In this document: positions 56,543-64,000 of the stretch, one piece after another
How positions within the stretch are numbered: the stretch's first letter is position 1
Layout: the number at the start of each line of letters is the position of its first letter
NCBI GenBank assembly: GCA_046594215.1
Contig: JBKJPX010000027.1
Coordinates: 7,184 to 71,183 of the forward strand
DNA: 64,000 nucleotides
Origin: Panacagrimonas sp046594215
GTDB lineage: Bacteria > Pseudomonadota > Gammaproteobacteria > Nevskiales > Nevskiaceae
Reading direction: 5' to 3'
Notes under the pieces: model-generated
The model's database searches: none
Told to the model about the DNA's origin: nothing
What the model saw: only the letters and a program-made list of their open reading frames with translations
Translations under genes and position numbers: made by a program

Positions 56543-58336
56543 TCAACGCGGCTCCGTGGTTTCAGTGGTTTTGACAAAAGTGCTACGGATGTTGAGCTCA
56601 CGCAGGCTCTTGGCATCCACCGTACCCGGCGCGTTGGTCAGCGGATCGTGCGCGGTCTGGGTCTTGGGGAAGGCAATGACCTCGCGGATCGAGCTACCGC
56701 CGGTCATCAGCATCACGAGCCGGTCGACGCCGATGGCCAGGCCACCATGCGGGGGTGCACCGTACGACAGCGCCTCGAGCAGGAAGCCGAACTTCTCCTG
56801 CTGTTCTTCCGGTCCGATGCCCAGCAGCTCGAACACGGCCTGTTGCACGTCGGTGCGGTGGATACGCACCGACCCGCCGCCGAGCTCCACGCCGTTGAGC
56901 ACGATGTCGTAGCCCTGCGAGACGATCGACCCCGGGTCGGCCTTGATCGCGGCAGCGTCGAATTGGCGCGGCGCGGTGAACGGATGGTGCGGGGAGACCC
57001 AGCGATTGTCCTTGTCGTCGTGTTCGAACATCGGCCAGTCCACCACCCACAACGCCTTCCAGCCCTCGCCGGTGATGCCGGTGTCGCGACCGACCTTCAG
57101 CCGCAGCGCGCCGAGCGCGTCGCTGACGACGCTCGCCTTGTCCGCGCCGAAGAACAGCAGGTCGCCGTTGACCGCGCCGGTGCGCTCGAGGATTCCCGTC
57201 AGCGCTGCATCGGACAGGTTCTTCACGATCGGCGACTGCAGGCCTTCGCGACCCTTGGCCGTGTCGTTGACCTTGATCCAGGCGAGGCCTTTGGCGCCGT
57301 ACTGACCGACGAAACCGGTGTAGGAGTCGATCTGGCCGCGCGACAGCTTGTCGGCGCCGCCGGGAACGCGCAGGGCCGTGACGCGGCACCTCGGGTCCTT
57401 CGCCGGATTGGCGAAGACCTTGAAGTCGGAATCCGCAACGAGGTCCTTGATGTCGACCAGCACGAGCGGGTTGCGCAGGTCCGGCTTGTCCGAACCGTAG
57501 CGGGCCATGGCCTCGGCATGCGGCAGATGCGGCAGGCTACCCAGGTCCACGTTCAGCACGGCCTTGAACAGGTCCTTCACCAGGGCTTCCACGATCTCCA
57601 TGATCTGGGCCTGGGTCAGGAACGAGGTCTCGATGTCGAGCTGCGTGAACTCCGGCTGGCGATCCGCGCGCAGGTCCTCGTCACGGAAGCAGCGCGCGAT
57701 CTGGTAGTAGCGGTCCAGGCCGCCCACCATCAGCAGCTGCTTGAACAGCTGCGGCGACTGCGGCAGCGCGAAGAAGTGCCCCGGATGCGTGCGCGACGGC
57801 ACCAGGTAATCGCGTGCGCCCTCGGGCGTGGCACGCGTCAGGATCGGGGTCTCCACGTCGACGAACCCGTTCTCGTCCATGAAGTTGCGCATGCGACGAA
57901 TGATGTCGTGGCGCAGGCGCAGGCTCTTCTGCAGCGACGGGCGGCGCAGGTCGATGTACCGGAACTTCAGGCGCGTGTCCTCGCCGACGTTGTCGTCGTC
58001 GAGCTGGAACGGAGGCGTCTCGGCGCGATTCAGCAGTTCGGCCTGCTGGGCCAGGACCTCGATCTTTCCCGTCGCGAGATTCGCGTTCTCGGTGCCCGTC
58101 GGGCGCGGTCGCACGCGACCCGTGATCTTGACCACGTACTCCGAACGGAAGCGGTCGGCGAGCGCGAAGGCCTCGGCCGTATCCGGGTCAAAAACGCACT
58201 GCAGGAGGCCTTCGCGATCGCGCAGATCGATGAAGATCACGCCGCCATGATCGCGACGGCGATGGACCCAGCCACAGACCGTGACGGTCTCACCGATCAG
58301 GACTTCCGTGACCTGACCGCAGTAATGGGAACGCAT
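56543..58336 (-). CDS. aspS: Aspartyl-tRNA synthetase
   Basis: This 597-residue class II synthetase has an N-terminal OB-fold anticodon-binding domain (VTVCGWVHRRRDHGGVIFID), motif 2 (YYQIARCFRDEDLRADRQPE), the bacterial GAD insertion and motif 3 (GGLAIGVDRLVMLMTGGSSI). The C-terminal residues match the bacterial type. It lies downstream of the FmdB-like gene, an arrangement frequent in proteobacteria. Whether it is discriminating or non-discriminating toward tRNA-Asn was not determined; gatCAB is not in the window. Confidence 0.97.
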   Translation of the reverse strand: MRSHYCGQVTEVLIGETVTVCGWVHRRRDHGGVIFIDLRDREGLLQCVFDPDTAEAFALADRFRSEYVVKITGRVRPRPTGTENANLATGKIEVLAQQAELLNRAETPPFQLDDDNVGEDTRLKFRYIDLRRPSLQKSLRLRHDIIRRMRNFMDENGFVDVETPILTRATPEGARDYLVPSRTHPGHFFALPQSPQLFKQLLMVGGLDRYYQIARCFRDEDLRADRQPEFTQLDIETSFLTQAQIMEIVEALVKDLFKAVLNVDLGSLPHLPHAEAMARYGSDKPDLRNPLVLVDIKDLVADSDFKVFANPAKDPRCRVTALRVPGGADKLSRGQIDSYTGFVGQYGAKGLAWIKVNDTAKGREGLQSPIVKNLSDAALTGILERTGAVNGDLLFFGADKASVVSDALGALRLKVGRDTGITGEGWKALWVVDWPMFEHDDKDNRWVSPHHPFTAPRQFDAAAIKADPGSIVSQGYDIVLNGVELGGGSVRIHRTDVQQAVFELLGIGPEEQQEKFGFLLEALSYGAPPHGGLAIGVDRLVMLMTGGSSIREVIAFPKTQTAHDPLTNAPGTVDAKSLRELNIRSTFVKTTETTEPR

Positions 58337-58415
58337 GAGTGCATCGCGCGGCTAAAAAGAGGCGCGGATTGTAGCCGCGTAAACCCTGCCGCTGCTTGGA
58401 CGACCGCGGCGAGCC

Positions 58416-58814
58416 TCAGGTCGAGGGGCTGCTGCTCGGGCTCGACGGCTTCGAAACGGGCGCGACGGCCGGCTTGGACTCGCTCTTGGTTTCGCTCTTG
58501 GTTTCGCCCTTGGGTTCGGCCTTGGCCGCTGCCGGCTTGGCATCCGCAACCGGCTTAGCCGCTGGCTTGTCGTCGGATTTGGCGCTTGCGGGGGCGACAT
58601 CGCCAGCGTCTCCGGCAAGGTTGCGCTTGCCGTCGGCCTTGAAGTCGGTCTCGTACCAGCCCGCGCCCTTCAGGCGAAAACCCGCCGCCGAGATCATCTT
58701 CGACAGCTGGGGCGCCCCGCAGACGGGGCAGTCGGTGGGCGCAGGGTCGGACATCCGGTGGTTGATTTCCGACACCGCGCTGCAGGCGGCGCATCCGTAT
58801 TCGTAGAGAGGCAT
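58416..58814 (-). CDS. FmdB-family zinc ribbon protein with low-complexity tail
   Basis: The 132-residue protein begins MPLYEYGCAACSAVSE and continues to CPVCGAPQLSK, a four-cysteine zinc ribbon of the FmdB regulatory-protein family (about residues 1-50). The remaining part is rich in Lys, Ala, Pro, Ser and Glu with repeats such as GETKSETKSESKP, and is likely disordered. Function is not established. It is upstream of aspS, with 79 bases between. Confidence 0.85.
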   Translation of the reverse strand: MPLYEYGCAACSAVSEINHRMSDPAPTDCPVCGAPQLSKMISAAGFRLKGAGWYETDFKADGKRNLAGDAGDVAPASAKSDDKPAAKPVADAKPAAAKAEPKGETKSETKSESKPAVAPVSKPSSPSSSPST

Positions 58815-58905
58815 GGCAGGGGACGCGTTGAACCGTGAGGCCTGAATGGGCGCGGTCACCATTGTTTCAAGAGGATGCCCGTCGACTCAAGCCGGACGCG
58901 TCCCC

Positions 58906-59403
58906 TCACCCACCCTTTCTGGCGACGCCGGCGCCCGAAACGCGGCCGTCCTTGAGCACCACCGTCCGCCGCTTCCTGCCCTCCACGTAGATCCAGCGCT
59001 CGACGCCATCCTTGCGACTGACCTCGTCCGGTGCGCCCAGCGCGCGCCGCACCTGGTCGGCATCCATGTCCTTGACCACGCGGTGGTCGCGCGCCGCGGC
59101 GCTCATGCTCGCCTCGGTCGCCCTGCGCTTCTGGTGGTCCTTGAGCCACTGCGCGTCGTCCTTCGCGCGCGCTTTCTGATGCCGCTCGCGCAGCGTGTCG
59201 TGCGCTCCAGCCAGGTCGGCCTGCGGGCCGGCCGGCATCACGCCGATCGCCGGCAGCGCCTGCGGCACCGCGCCGGCGGCACAGGGATGGTCGGTGTAGA
59301 CCCTGGCCCCGCCGGCCTCGCAGCGGTATATCGCGGCCTGCGCCGCGGCCATGGAGACGAGACACAGGGAACAAAGGGAACTCAGGAGCGCCAGGCAGCG
59401 CAT
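58906..59403 (-). CDS. DUF4124 domain secreted protein
   Basis: The 165-residue product has a signal peptide (MRCLALLSSLCSLCLVSMAA). A DUF4124-like segment follows (AIYRCEAGGARVYTDHPC), then a charged helical region rich in Lys, Arg and Ala, and a C-terminal small domain (MDADQVRRALGAPDEVSRK, VERWIYVEGRKRRTVVL) resembling the BamE/SmpA pattern. It is probably periplasmic, of unknown function. The start at 59403 has AGGA 8 bases upstream; an ATG at 59418 is the alternative. Confidence 0.8.
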   Translation of the reverse strand: MRCLALLSSLCSLCLVSMAAAQAAIYRCEAGGARVYTDHPCAAGAVPQALPAIGVMPAGPQADLAGAHDTLRERHQKARAKDDAQWLKDHQKRRATEASMSAAARDHRVVKDMDADQVRRALGAPDEVSRKDGVERWIYVEGRKRRTVVLKDGRVSGAGVARKGG

Positions 59404-59559
59404 GGGTCGGGTCCTCATCGACAGGTTGCACGCCACGCTAGCGCCGCTCGACCCGCGTGCCACACGGGCGTTTCCACACGTCGAGGCGACGCCGACGCGC
59501 GCTTGCCCAGGTCCGGTCGCCGGGTGACCGCCCTCCTGCCGTCCGGCGAGCGGCCTTCT

Positions 59560-59565
59560 TATCAT
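59560..59565 (+). promoter_or_regulatory. Candidate -10 for the acyl-CoA oxidation cluster
   Basis: TATCAT matches five of six -10 positions, 67 bases before the ATG at 59633. The -35 region is weak. It lies in the 229-base divergent gap with the DUF4124 gene. Confidence 0.3.
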
Positions 59566-59632
59566 CGTGCCGGCGCACGACGAACCCGGCGGGCCAGGCA
59601 TCCGGTCCGCGAAAAAAAGAACAGGAGGAGCA

Positions 59633-60544
59633 ATGGCGGCATCGATGGAGGGCAAGGTGGTGGTGGTGACGGGCGCCGGCGGCGGTATCGGGCGCGACAT
59701 CGCGCTGGCCATGGCGCGCGAGGGCGCGAGCGTCGTCGTCAACGACCTCGGCGTATCGCTCAGCGGCGAAGGCGCAGACCAGGGCCCGGCGCACAAGGTC
59801 GTCGCGGAGATCGAGGCGGCCGGCGGCAAGGCGGTGGCCAACACCGGCAGCGTCGCGAACTGGGAATCCGCCCAGCAGATCATCGCCACCGCGGTGGAGA
59901 CCTTCGGCCGCATCGACGCGCTGGTGAACAACGCCGGCATCCTGCGCGACCGCTTTTTCTTCAACATGTCCATCCCCGAGTGGCAGACGGTCGTGGACGT
60001 GCATCTCAACGGCTCGTTCTTCATGGCGCGCGCAGCTGCGCCGCATTTCAGGAAGAGCGGCGGCGCGGTTGTGAACATGACGTCCACATCGGGCCTGATC
60101 GGCAACTACGGACAGGCCAACTACATGGCCGCCAAGCTCGGCGTTGCGGGCCTGTCGCGCTCGATCGCGCTCGACATGGCCAAGTACGGCGTGCGCTCCA
60201 ACTGCATCGCCCCGTTCGCCTGGAGCCGCCTGATCGGCACGATCCCCACCGAGACCCCCGACCAGATGGAGCGCGTGGCGCGTCTCAAGACGATGGAGAG
60301 CGCCAAGATCGCGCCCCTGACCGTGTACCTCGCCAGCGACCTGGGCGCGAAGGTCACGGGCCAGATCTTCGGCGTGCGGGCCAACGAGATCTTCGTGTTC
60401 TCGCAGCCGCGCCCGCTGCGCTCGGTGCACGACAGCGAGGGCTGGACGCCCGAGAGCATCGCGCAGCGCGCCATCCCCGCGCTGCAGGCGCAGTTCACGC
60501 CGCTGGAACGCTCGCAGGACGTGTTCTGCTGGGACCCGGTGTAA
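59633..60544 (+). CDS. Short-chain dehydrogenase, hydroxyacyl-CoA dehydrogenase type
   Basis: This 303-residue SDR has the NAD-binding motif TGAGGGIG (about 13-20), NNAG and the catalytic YMAAK with an upstream serine in STSG. The sequence VVVNDLGVSLSGEGADQGPA matches the group related to the dehydrogenase half of peroxisomal multifunctional enzyme 2, which oxidises 3-hydroxyacyl-CoA. A 50-residue C-terminal extension follows the SDR core. AGGAGGAG precedes the ATG. It leads a plus-strand cluster with FadH, another SDR and a MaoC-type hydratase, which suggests a beta-oxidation role for unusual acyl chains. Confidence 0.88.
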   Translation: MAASMEGKVVVVTGAGGGIGRDIALAMAREGASVVVNDLGVSLSGEGADQGPAHKVVAEIEAAGGKAVANTGSVANWESAQQIIATAVETFGRIDALVNNAGILRDRFFFNMSIPEWQTVVDVHLNGSFFMARAAAPHFRKSGGAVVNMTSTSGLIGNYGQANYMAAKLGVAGLSRSIALDMAKYGVRSNCIAPFAWSRLIGTIPTETPDQMERVARLKTMESAKIAPLTVYLASDLGAKVTGQIFGVRANEIFVFSQPRPLRSVHDSEGWTPESIAQRAIPALQAQFTPLERSQDVFCWDPV

Positions 60545-60561
60545 TCCACGCACGAGCCCGG

Positions 60562-62601
60562 ATGAACCCGCCAGCCGACAAGCCTTTCCCGCACCTGCTC
60601 TCGCCGCTGGACCTCGGGCGCACGGTGCTGCGCAACCGCGTGATCATGGGGTCGATGCACATGCGCATCGACATGCAGGACCAGGCACCGCGGCGCATGG
60701 CGGCGTTCTTCGCCGAACGCGCACGCGGCGGCGCGGCGCTGGTGATCACCGGCGGCTGCGCGCCCAACCTCGAAGGCTTGATCGAACCGGGCTCGGCTCT
60801 GCTGATGAGCGAGGAGCAGGCGCTGCACGACCATCGCCCCGTCGCCGACGCCGTGCACGAGGCCGGCGGCAAGATCCTGCTGCAACTGCTGCACTCGGGC
60901 CGCAACGGCAAGATCGACCAGCTCGTCGCGCCCTCGGAGATCCGCACACGCATCAACCCGCGAAAGCCGCGCGTACTCAGCAGCGAGGAGGTCGAGCAGA
61001 CCGTCGAAGACTTCGTGCGCTGCGCGCGGCTCGCGGAATTCGCCGGTTACGACGGCGTGGAGATCATGGGCTCGGAGGGATATCTCGTTCACCAGTTCGT
61101 CGCCGAACGCACCAACGACCGCAAGGACGAATGGGGCGGCAGCGTGGAGAACCGGCACCGCTTCCCGGTTGAGATCGTGCGTCGCATCCGCGCGGCGGCG
61201 GGGCCGACCTTCCTCGTCGACTACCGCATCTCGGCGCTCGACCTCGCCGACGGCGGGTCACCGTTCGAGGAGATCGTTGCGCTCGCAAACGCCGTGCACT
61301 CGGCCGGTGCCGATTTTCTGAACACCGGCATCGGCTGGCACGACTCGGTGGTGCCGACGATCGCCTACCCGGTGCCCCGGGGCAGCTATCGCTTCGCCGC
61401 CGCGCGCCTGAAGAAAGCCGTGCGCCTGCCGGTAGTCGCCTCCAACCGCATCAACACGCCGGAGCTGGCCGAGGACATCCTCGCCAGCGGTGACGCCGAC
61501 CTGATCTCGATGGCGCGCCCGCTGCTGGCCGACCCGCAGTTCGTCAACAAGGCCGCGGCCGGGCTTCCGCAGACGATCAACACCTGCATCGCCTGCAACC
61601 AGGCCTGCCTGGATCAGGCCTTCGCAGAGAAGTGGGGTAGCTGCCTGGTGAATCCGCGCGCCGGGCACGAGATCGAATTCGCGACGGGCAAGGCGGCGAA
61701 GGCGCTTCGCGTGGCCGTCGTCGGCGCGGGGCCCGCGGGCCTCGCAACGGCCACCGAGGCGGCCAGCCGCGGTCATGCGGTCACGCTCTACGAAGCGGCC
61801 GACCGCATCGGCGGACAGCTCAATCTCGCGGTGCAGGCCGGCAAGCTCGAGTTCAAGGAAACGCTGCGCTACTTTCACGAGCAGCTCGTGCGCCTGGACG
61901 TGGACCTGCGGCTCAACGCGAAGGTGGACGCGCAGCAGCTGTGCGCCGGGAAATACGACCGCGTGATCGTCTGCACCGGGATCCTGCCGCGCGCACTCGA
62001 CCTGCCCGGCATCGACCATCCCAAGGCCATGAACTACCTCGACGTGCTCACGGGCAAGGCGACGCCCGGACGTGACGTCGCGATCATCGGCATGGGGGGC
62101 ATCGGCTACGACGTCGCCGAAGTGCTGACGTCGCCGGTGCCGGTCACGCACCAGGAGACCGTGGAGGAATTTCAGGTGGCCTGGGGCGTCGACACCGCGC
62201 CCGCCTCCGGCACCGCGCTCAACCCGATGCCCGCCCAGCAGTCCCCGCGGACCGTGACGATGCTGCAACGCTCGAAGCTCATCCCGGGTGCGCGACTTGG
62301 CGTCAGCACCGGCTGGATCCATCGAAGCCGACTCGCGCGGCGCAAGGTGGCGATGAGTTCGGGTTGCCACTACGAACAGATCGACGACGCCGGCCTGCAC
62401 CTCACGGTCGACGGCAGGCCGGCTTCGCTGCCGGTGGACACCGTCGTGATTTGCGCGGGACAGCAACCCAATCGCTCACTCGCGGACGAGCTGCTGCGCA
62501 TGGGCATCAAGGCGGACGTCATCGGCGGCGCACGCGAGGCGGCTGAGCTGGATGCCGTGCGCGCGATCGACGAAGGCACGCGGCTGGCCAACGCGCTCTG
62601 A
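60562..62601 (+). CDS. fadH: 2,4-dienoyl-CoA reductase (FadH-type, FMN/FAD/4Fe-4S)
   Basis: This 679-residue flavoenzyme reduces 2,4-dienoyl-CoA intermediates of polyunsaturated acyl-CoA breakdown using NADPH. The N-terminal old-yellow-enzyme barrel holds FMN (VIMGSMHMRIDMQ, LLHSGRNG, GSEGYLVHQF). The 4Fe-4S cysteines are in TCIACNQACLDQAF and GSCLVNP. The C-terminal half has two dinucleotide folds (VAVVGAGPAGLATATEAASR, VAIIGMGGIGYDVAEVL). It is 17 bases downstream of the SDR gene. Related NADH:flavin oxidoreductases for aromatic or terpenoid substrates are possible alternatives, but the architecture and length match FadH. Confidence 0.9.
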   Translation: MNPPADKPFPHLLSPLDLGRTVLRNRVIMGSMHMRIDMQDQAPRRMAAFFAERARGGAALVITGGCAPNLEGLIEPGSALLMSEEQALHDHRPVADAVHEAGGKILLQLLHSGRNGKIDQLVAPSEIRTRINPRKPRVLSSEEVEQTVEDFVRCARLAEFAGYDGVEIMGSEGYLVHQFVAERTNDRKDEWGGSVENRHRFPVEIVRRIRAAAGPTFLVDYRISALDLADGGSPFEEIVALANAVHSAGADFLNTGIGWHDSVVPTIAYPVPRGSYRFAAARLKKAVRLPVVASNRINTPELAEDILASGDADLISMARPLLADPQFVNKAAAGLPQTINTCIACNQACLDQAFAEKWGSCLVNPRAGHEIEFATGKAAKALRVAVVGAGPAGLATATEAASRGHAVTLYEAADRIGGQLNLAVQAGKLEFKETLRYFHEQLVRLDVDLRLNAKVDAQQLCAGKYDRVIVCTGILPRALDLPGIDHPKAMNYLDVLTGKATPGRDVAIIGMGGIGYDVAEVLTSPVPVTHQETVEEFQVAWGVDTAPASGTALNPMPAQQSPRTVTMLQRSKLIPGARLGVSTGWIHRSRLARRKVAMSSGCHYEQIDDAGLHLTVDGRPASLPVDTVVICAGQQPNRSLADELLRMGIKADVIGGAREAAELDAVRAIDEGTRLANAL

Positions 62602-62628
62602 AAAGAGGCCATTCACGACAGGAGAACG

Positions 62629-63384
62629 ATGACGATGGAACTCGAGAACAAGATCGTGATGGTCACGGGCGGCGCATCGGGCATCGGAAGAGCCACCGCA
62701 CGGCTGCTGGCCTCCCAGGGCGCAACGGTCTGCATCGGCGATCTCGACGTCGCGGGTGCTGAACGCGTGGCCATCGACCAGCCCGCCGACGCCGCACGAC
62801 TGAAGGCCTTCGCGCTGGACCTCGCCGATGCCGCATCGGTGAAGACGTTCGCGGATGCGGTGCTCGAGGCCCACGGCCGCGTCGATGGCCTGGTGAATGC
62901 CGCGGGCTTCGACAAGATCGGCCCGTTCATGAAGAACGATCCCGCGCTGTGGGATCGCCTGGTCGCGGTGAACCTGCTCGGCGCGATCCGGCTCACGCAG
63001 CTCGTGCTGCCCTCGATGATCGAGGCCAAGGCCGGCAAGATCGTGAACATCGCCAGTGACGCGGGCCGCGTCGGCAGCATGGGCGAGACGGTGTACGCCG
63101 CGACCAAGGGCGGCCTGATCGCGTTCACCAAGTCGCTCGCGCGCGAGATGGCGCGCTACCAGATCAACGTGAACTGCGTCTGCCCCGGCCCCACCGACAC
63201 ACCGCTGTTCAACACGCAGGCCGAGGGCAATCTGCGCGAGGCGCTCATCAACGCCATCCCGTTCCGTCGCCTCGCTCAGCCCGAGGACATCGCCAACGCC
63301 ATCGCCTTCATGATGGGTCCGACGTCCGGCTACATCACAGGACAGGTGCTCAGCGTCAGCGGCGGACTCACGATGGTGGGCTGA
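62629..63384 (+). CDS. Short-chain dehydrogenase/reductase (BadH/FabG-like)
   Basis: This 251-residue SDR has TGGASGIG near residue 14, VNAAG, a serine in IVNIASDAG and YAATK as the catalytic Tyr/Lys. The C-terminal PGPTDTPLFN and PEDIANAIAFMMGPTSGYI are typical of the FabG/2-hydroxycyclohexanecarboxyl-CoA dehydrogenase (BadH) group. The start ATG at 62629 has GGAG 4 bases upstream; an ATG two codons later has better spacing. It follows fadH by 27 bases. The substrate is inferred to be a hydroxyacyl-CoA from context. Confidence 0.88.
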   Translation: MTMELENKIVMVTGGASGIGRATARLLASQGATVCIGDLDVAGAERVAIDQPADAARLKAFALDLADAASVKTFADAVLEAHGRVDGLVNAAGFDKIGPFMKNDPALWDRLVAVNLLGAIRLTQLVLPSMIEAKAGKIVNIASDAGRVGSMGETVYAATKGGLIAFTKSLAREMARYQINVNCVCPGPTDTPLFNTQAEGNLREALINAIPFRRLAQPEDIANAIAFMMGPTSGYITGQVLSVSGGLTMVG

Positions 63385-63407
63385 GGCACGACGCAGGAGG
63401 AATCGCG

Positions 63408-63863
63408 ATGAGAACGTTCCAGACGCTCGATGACTTGGTCCCCTGCGTGGGACAGGAACTGGCCGTCACCGACTGGGTCACGATCACGCAGGAACAGATC
63501 GACCTGTTTGCCGAGGCCACGGGCGATCACCAGTGGATCCACGTCGATCGCGAGCGCGCGAAGGAAGGGCCCTACGGCCGCACCATGGCGCACGGTTTCC
63601 TGACCCTGTCGCTGATGCCGCGCCTGTTCGCCTCGGCGATTCGCCTGGAAGGAACGCGCCTGGGCCTCAACTACGGACTCAACAAGGTGCGGTTCCCCTC
63701 GCCGGTGCCGGTCGACAGCCGACTGCGTTGCCGCATCGTGCTCTCCGCCTGCGAGCCCGTGCCCGACGACGGCCTGCAGCTGACCTTCGACATGAAGATC
63801 GAGCGCGAAGGCGAGGCGAAGCCGGTCTGCATCGCGGACTTCATTCAGCGACGGTATCGCTGA
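63408..63863 (+). CDS. MaoC-type (R)-specific enoyl-CoA hydratase
   Basis: This 151-residue hot-dog-fold enzyme has the catalytic hydratase-2 motif FAEATGDHQWIHVDRERA (Asp and His) and GRTMAHGFLTLSLMPRL. It hydrates trans-2-enoyl-CoA to (R)-3-hydroxyacyl-CoA. A strong AGGAGGA lies 6 bases before the ATG. It closes the cluster with two SDRs and FadH, so hydration, dehydrogenation and dienoyl reduction are all represented. No thiolase or acyl-CoA dehydrogenase is visible before the window ends. Confidence 0.92.
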   Translation: MRTFQTLDDLVPCVGQELAVTDWVTITQEQIDLFAEATGDHQWIHVDRERAKEGPYGRTMAHGFLTLSLMPRLFASAIRLEGTRLGLNYGLNKVRFPSPVPVDSRLRCRIVLSACEPVPDDGLQLTFDMKIEREGEAKPVCIADFIQRRYR

Positions 63864-63879
63864 AGGCGGCCGCCTTCAC

Positions 63880-63905
63880 GTCTAAAGGGGCCAGGCTCGA
63901 ATATT
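63880..63905. other. Possible mobile-element leader sequence at the right edge
   Basis: The segment beginning TAAAGGGGCCAGGCTCGAAT is AT-richer than its surroundings. As I recall them, similar GGGG(T/A)CAG-type leaders occur near REP-associated tyrosine transposase genes in xanthomonads and relatives. No transposase can be recognised in the remaining 100 bases, so this is only a hint. Confidence 0.2.
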
Positions 63906-64000
63906 TCACAAATCGAAAACATCCCGTCCGTCCGCCGCCTCCTCATCGGCAGCTATTTTCAAACGCGGTCTACCCCGCGGACGGGACTTCCGCCGGATAC

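Noticed and set aside
58846..60500. Very long upstream extension in the fadH frame (1251 residues in total)
   Set aside because: The first half is low-complexity Arg/Gly/Ala-rich translation in the wrong frame of the SDR gene. FadH starts at 60562, where family similarity begins.
1..64000. CRISPR array, prophage, integron, restriction-modification or other defence system
   Set aside because: No regularly spaced repeats, integrase, phage structural genes, methylase/nuclease pairs or Cas motifs were seen. The window is mostly conserved chromosomal core.

Overview
This 64 kb window is a GC-rich, densely coded stretch of a proteobacterial chromosome. Gene content and order point to a gammaproteobacterium in or near the Xanthomonadales/Lysobacterales. 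The main evidence is the order lolC-lolD-comEC, the chain rpoE-rseA-rseB-htrA ... lepA-lepB-DUF4845-rnc-era-recO, sdhCDAB preceded by an SdhAF4-type gene, nagZ-hpt-mtnP, and the sdhE-ygfX-blc trio. This placement is an inference from synteny; no rRNA or tRNA gene was seen to confirm it. Translational coupling (ATGA, GTGA or TTGA overlaps) is frequent, and several starts are GTG or TTG.

Layout. 1-2851 (minus): 5' part of comEC, then the lipoprotein-release ABC transporter lolD/lolC. 2904-3883 (minus): an Hpt-domain protein and a GAF-receiver chimera that looks like the collapsed remains of a hybrid sensor kinase. 4325-7616 (plus): a three-gene 2-oxoacid dehydrogenase complex (E1 alpha, E1 beta, E2). 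7613-10555: a zinc-repeat protein, a small secreted protein, agmatine deiminase and a DUF4919 protein. 10617-11972: radA. 12061-16378 (plus): a Ser/Thr kinase, PP2C phosphatase and FHA protein. 16502-22872 (plus): cysM, a PolB-like exonuclease, rlmD, a CYTH protein, an L,D-transpeptidase, nagZ, hpt and mtnP. 23095-27751 (minus): gspB, gspA, elaA and astB. 27956-28320 (plus): a possible leader ORF with an internal terminator-like hairpin, then a small membrane protein. 28432-39992 (minus): recO, era, rnc, DUF4845, lepB, lepA, a lysine-rich small protein, a glutaredoxin-like protein, an adenylyl cyclase, and the sigma-E operon. 40104-47191: nadB, DNA alkylation repair genes, blc-ygfX-sdhE, a NYN protein, a membrane protein, a monooxygenase remnant and a VOC protein. 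47350-51053 (minus): the succinate dehydrogenase operon. 51123-58814: ygfZ, guaB, xseA, an Ig-like lipoprotein, aspS and an FmdB protein. 58906-63863: a DUF4124 protein and a four-gene acyl-CoA oxidation cluster.

How the genes work together. The envelope-stress group pairs the sigma factor with its anti-sigma factor, the periplasmic sensor and an HtrA protease. The kinase, phosphatase and FHA genes form a write-erase-read phosphorylation module. MtnP releases hypoxanthine, which the overlapping hpt gene can return to IMP, and guaB carries IMP towards GMP. SdhCDAB has two flavinylation helpers in the window, SdhE and an SdhAF4-like protein.

I found no CRISPR array, intact insertion sequence, prophage, recognisable defence locus, rRNA or tRNA. 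No single locus stands out as a wholly new system. The best leads are the GAF-receiver relic with a 16-bp palindrome at its join, the three-repeat zinc protein whose best start codon is ATC, the cyclase with a degenerate hydrolase-like sensor, the leader ORF/terminator, and the GGGGCC repeat inside elaA.
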